Part shown: piece after piece, positions 5,180 to 5,917 of the stretch
Numbering within the stretch: the stretch's first letter is position 1
How the letters are laid out: each line of letters opens with the position of its first letter
Source of the DNA: Planctomycetota bacterium
Lineage (GTDB): Bacteria > Planctomycetota > Planctomycetia > Planctomycetales > Planctomycetaceae
Reading direction: 5' to 3'
Assembly (NCBI GenBank): GCA_024278285.1
Contig: JAJRTM010000827.1
Location: 1-5,917 of the forward strand
Length of the DNA: 5,917 bases
Made by a program: the position numbers and the translations under genes
The notes under the pieces: generated by a model
The model's database searches: none
Told to the model about the DNA's origin: nothing
Seen by the model: only the letters and a program-made list of their open reading frames with translations

Positions 5180-5917
5180 ATGAAGGTTCAAATTGAGGGG
5201 TCCGTTTCCAAAGGTTGGATGGCAAAGGAACTTGGCGTTCGGTTCGATCACGATTATTATTTTGATCCACAGCATCGGCATCGAATCGACCGGGCATGCA
5301 ATGAACATCTTCAATATTTCCAAAATGACCTCGGCCTTTTTTTTACAGAAAGCAACCTGGGCCGCAAAGAGTTTTACGAATCGAATCAAATTATTGTGGG
5401 AGGCATTCAGCCCAATATGATCGTTGGGATGCTCCTGGGGGCTGAGTTGATTCCAACCGATGATGCAGACGCAGACATTTCTGAAAAATGTCTTCAGGGA
5501 ATCGAACCTGAGCAATTGCCCGATCCCCAAACACTGCTTTCACATGAGCTGATTGCGTTGTTCGATCAACAAATTGAAAGTTATCTGGACGATCCGAAAG
5601 AGAACCTCTCTCCAATCCCTCCATTTTTCTAGGACAGATCAGGACGGGCGGCAGTTCATGGGGCGATGACTTCCGGACTGAAGTTTCTGGGGGACGAATT
5701 TTTATCAACATGATGGTTGAGCCGGAACGTTGTCACCTTTTGCTCAAGTGGGTTTGTGAGGTATCGTCTCTGCTGATCACCCATTATTCTGAGTTGGCGA
5801 GGCTACCAATCACCGGGGTTCACATTGGAGAATGTGCATCCTGCATGGTGGACGTCGATCATTTCAGAAAGTTTGTCGTTCCGTATTCCTCCATGCTTGG
5901 GGAGCAACTCGGCCCGG
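5180..5917 (+). pseudogene. Uroporphyrinogen-decarboxylase-superfamily gene, broken by TAG and frameshift (3' end outside window)
   Basis: From the ATG at 5180, 150 codons read to a TAG at 5630-5632. The protein has no signal peptide and includes DYYFDP (25-30), a glycine-rich VGGIQPNMIVGMLLGAE (73-89) and PIPPFF just before the stop. The same frame continues after the TAG with 22 family-like codons (5633-5698: DRSGRAAVHG ... LGDE), then meets TGA at 5711. From 5698 another frame continues to the window end with INMMVEPERC, GVHIGECASCMV and FVVPYSSMLGEQLG, typical of URO-D/MtaA-like proteins. A TGG-to-TAG change and loss of one base in the GAATTTTT run at 5696-5703 would explain both breaks. 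These proteins decarboxylate porphyrinogens or transfer methyl groups; the substrate here is unknown. Start spacing to the GH109-like gene suggests a former operon. Sequencing error is the main alternative. Confidence 0.75.

Noticed and set aside
5630..5632. TAG in the URO-D-like gene read as pyrrolysine or another recoded amino acid
   Set aside because: The sulfatase in the same window ends at a TAG after a complete C-terminus, the URO-D family is not known to use pyrrolysine, and a separate frameshift follows 70 bases later.
5696..5703. Programmed ribosomal frameshift at the GAATTTTT run
   Set aside because: An in-frame TAG upstream would already stop translation, and no classic slippery heptamer with a clear downstream structure is visible; simple base loss is more economical.

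Overview
The window looks like chromosomal DNA of a planctomycete (Planctomycetota, possibly a Gimesia-like member of Planctomycetales). This is inferred from gene content: a secreted concanavalin-A-like protein with a HAGHIC core, an arylsulfatase-A-like sulfatase, a Tat-exported GH109-like Gfo/Idh protein, and long spacers full of hairpin-forming inverted repeats. Base composition is moderate and gives no sign of a foreign island. No rRNA, tRNA, CRISPR array, transposase or phage gene was seen.

Layout: (1) 1-198, minus strand: the first 66 codons of a Nif3/YbgI-type dinuclear-metal protein, cut by the window edge. (2) 199-594: a divergent spacer almost filled by a nested palindrome (237-502). 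(3) 595-1311, plus: a secreted ConA-like/DUF1080-like protein. (4) 1312-1806: a spacer with a 25-bp inverted-repeat pair whose arms are themselves hairpins, plus a further hairpin. (5) 1807-3261, plus: a secreted type I sulfatase with an intact formylglycine motif. (6) 3262-3834: a spacer with a third double-hairpin inverted repeat, a single hairpin and the leader of the next gene. (7) 3835-5148, plus: a Tat-exported GH109-like oxidoreductase-fold protein. (8) 5180-5917, plus: a uroporphyrinogen-decarboxylase-superfamily gene that starts 31 nt after the previous stop. It is broken by an in-frame TAG and then by a one-base frameshift, and it runs off the window.

How the genes may work together (inference): the sulfatase would remove sulfate esters outside the cytoplasm, the GH109-like enzyme could cleave an amino-sugar or other glycosidic bond by transient NAD-dependent oxidation, and the ConA-like protein could bind or process carbohydrate. 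This would suit use of sulfated glycans, a known planctomycete lifestyle. The three plus-strand genes before the pseudogene are separated by about 500-bp spacers, so they are probably separate transcription units. Only the GH109-like gene and the broken downstream gene are spaced like an operon.

The most unusual features are the spacers. All three contain small hairpins (stem 4-9 bp, mostly with a 3-nt loop) arranged as mirrored pairs, and one pair shows a compensatory base-pair change between its two arms. The second notable point is the doubly disrupted final gene.
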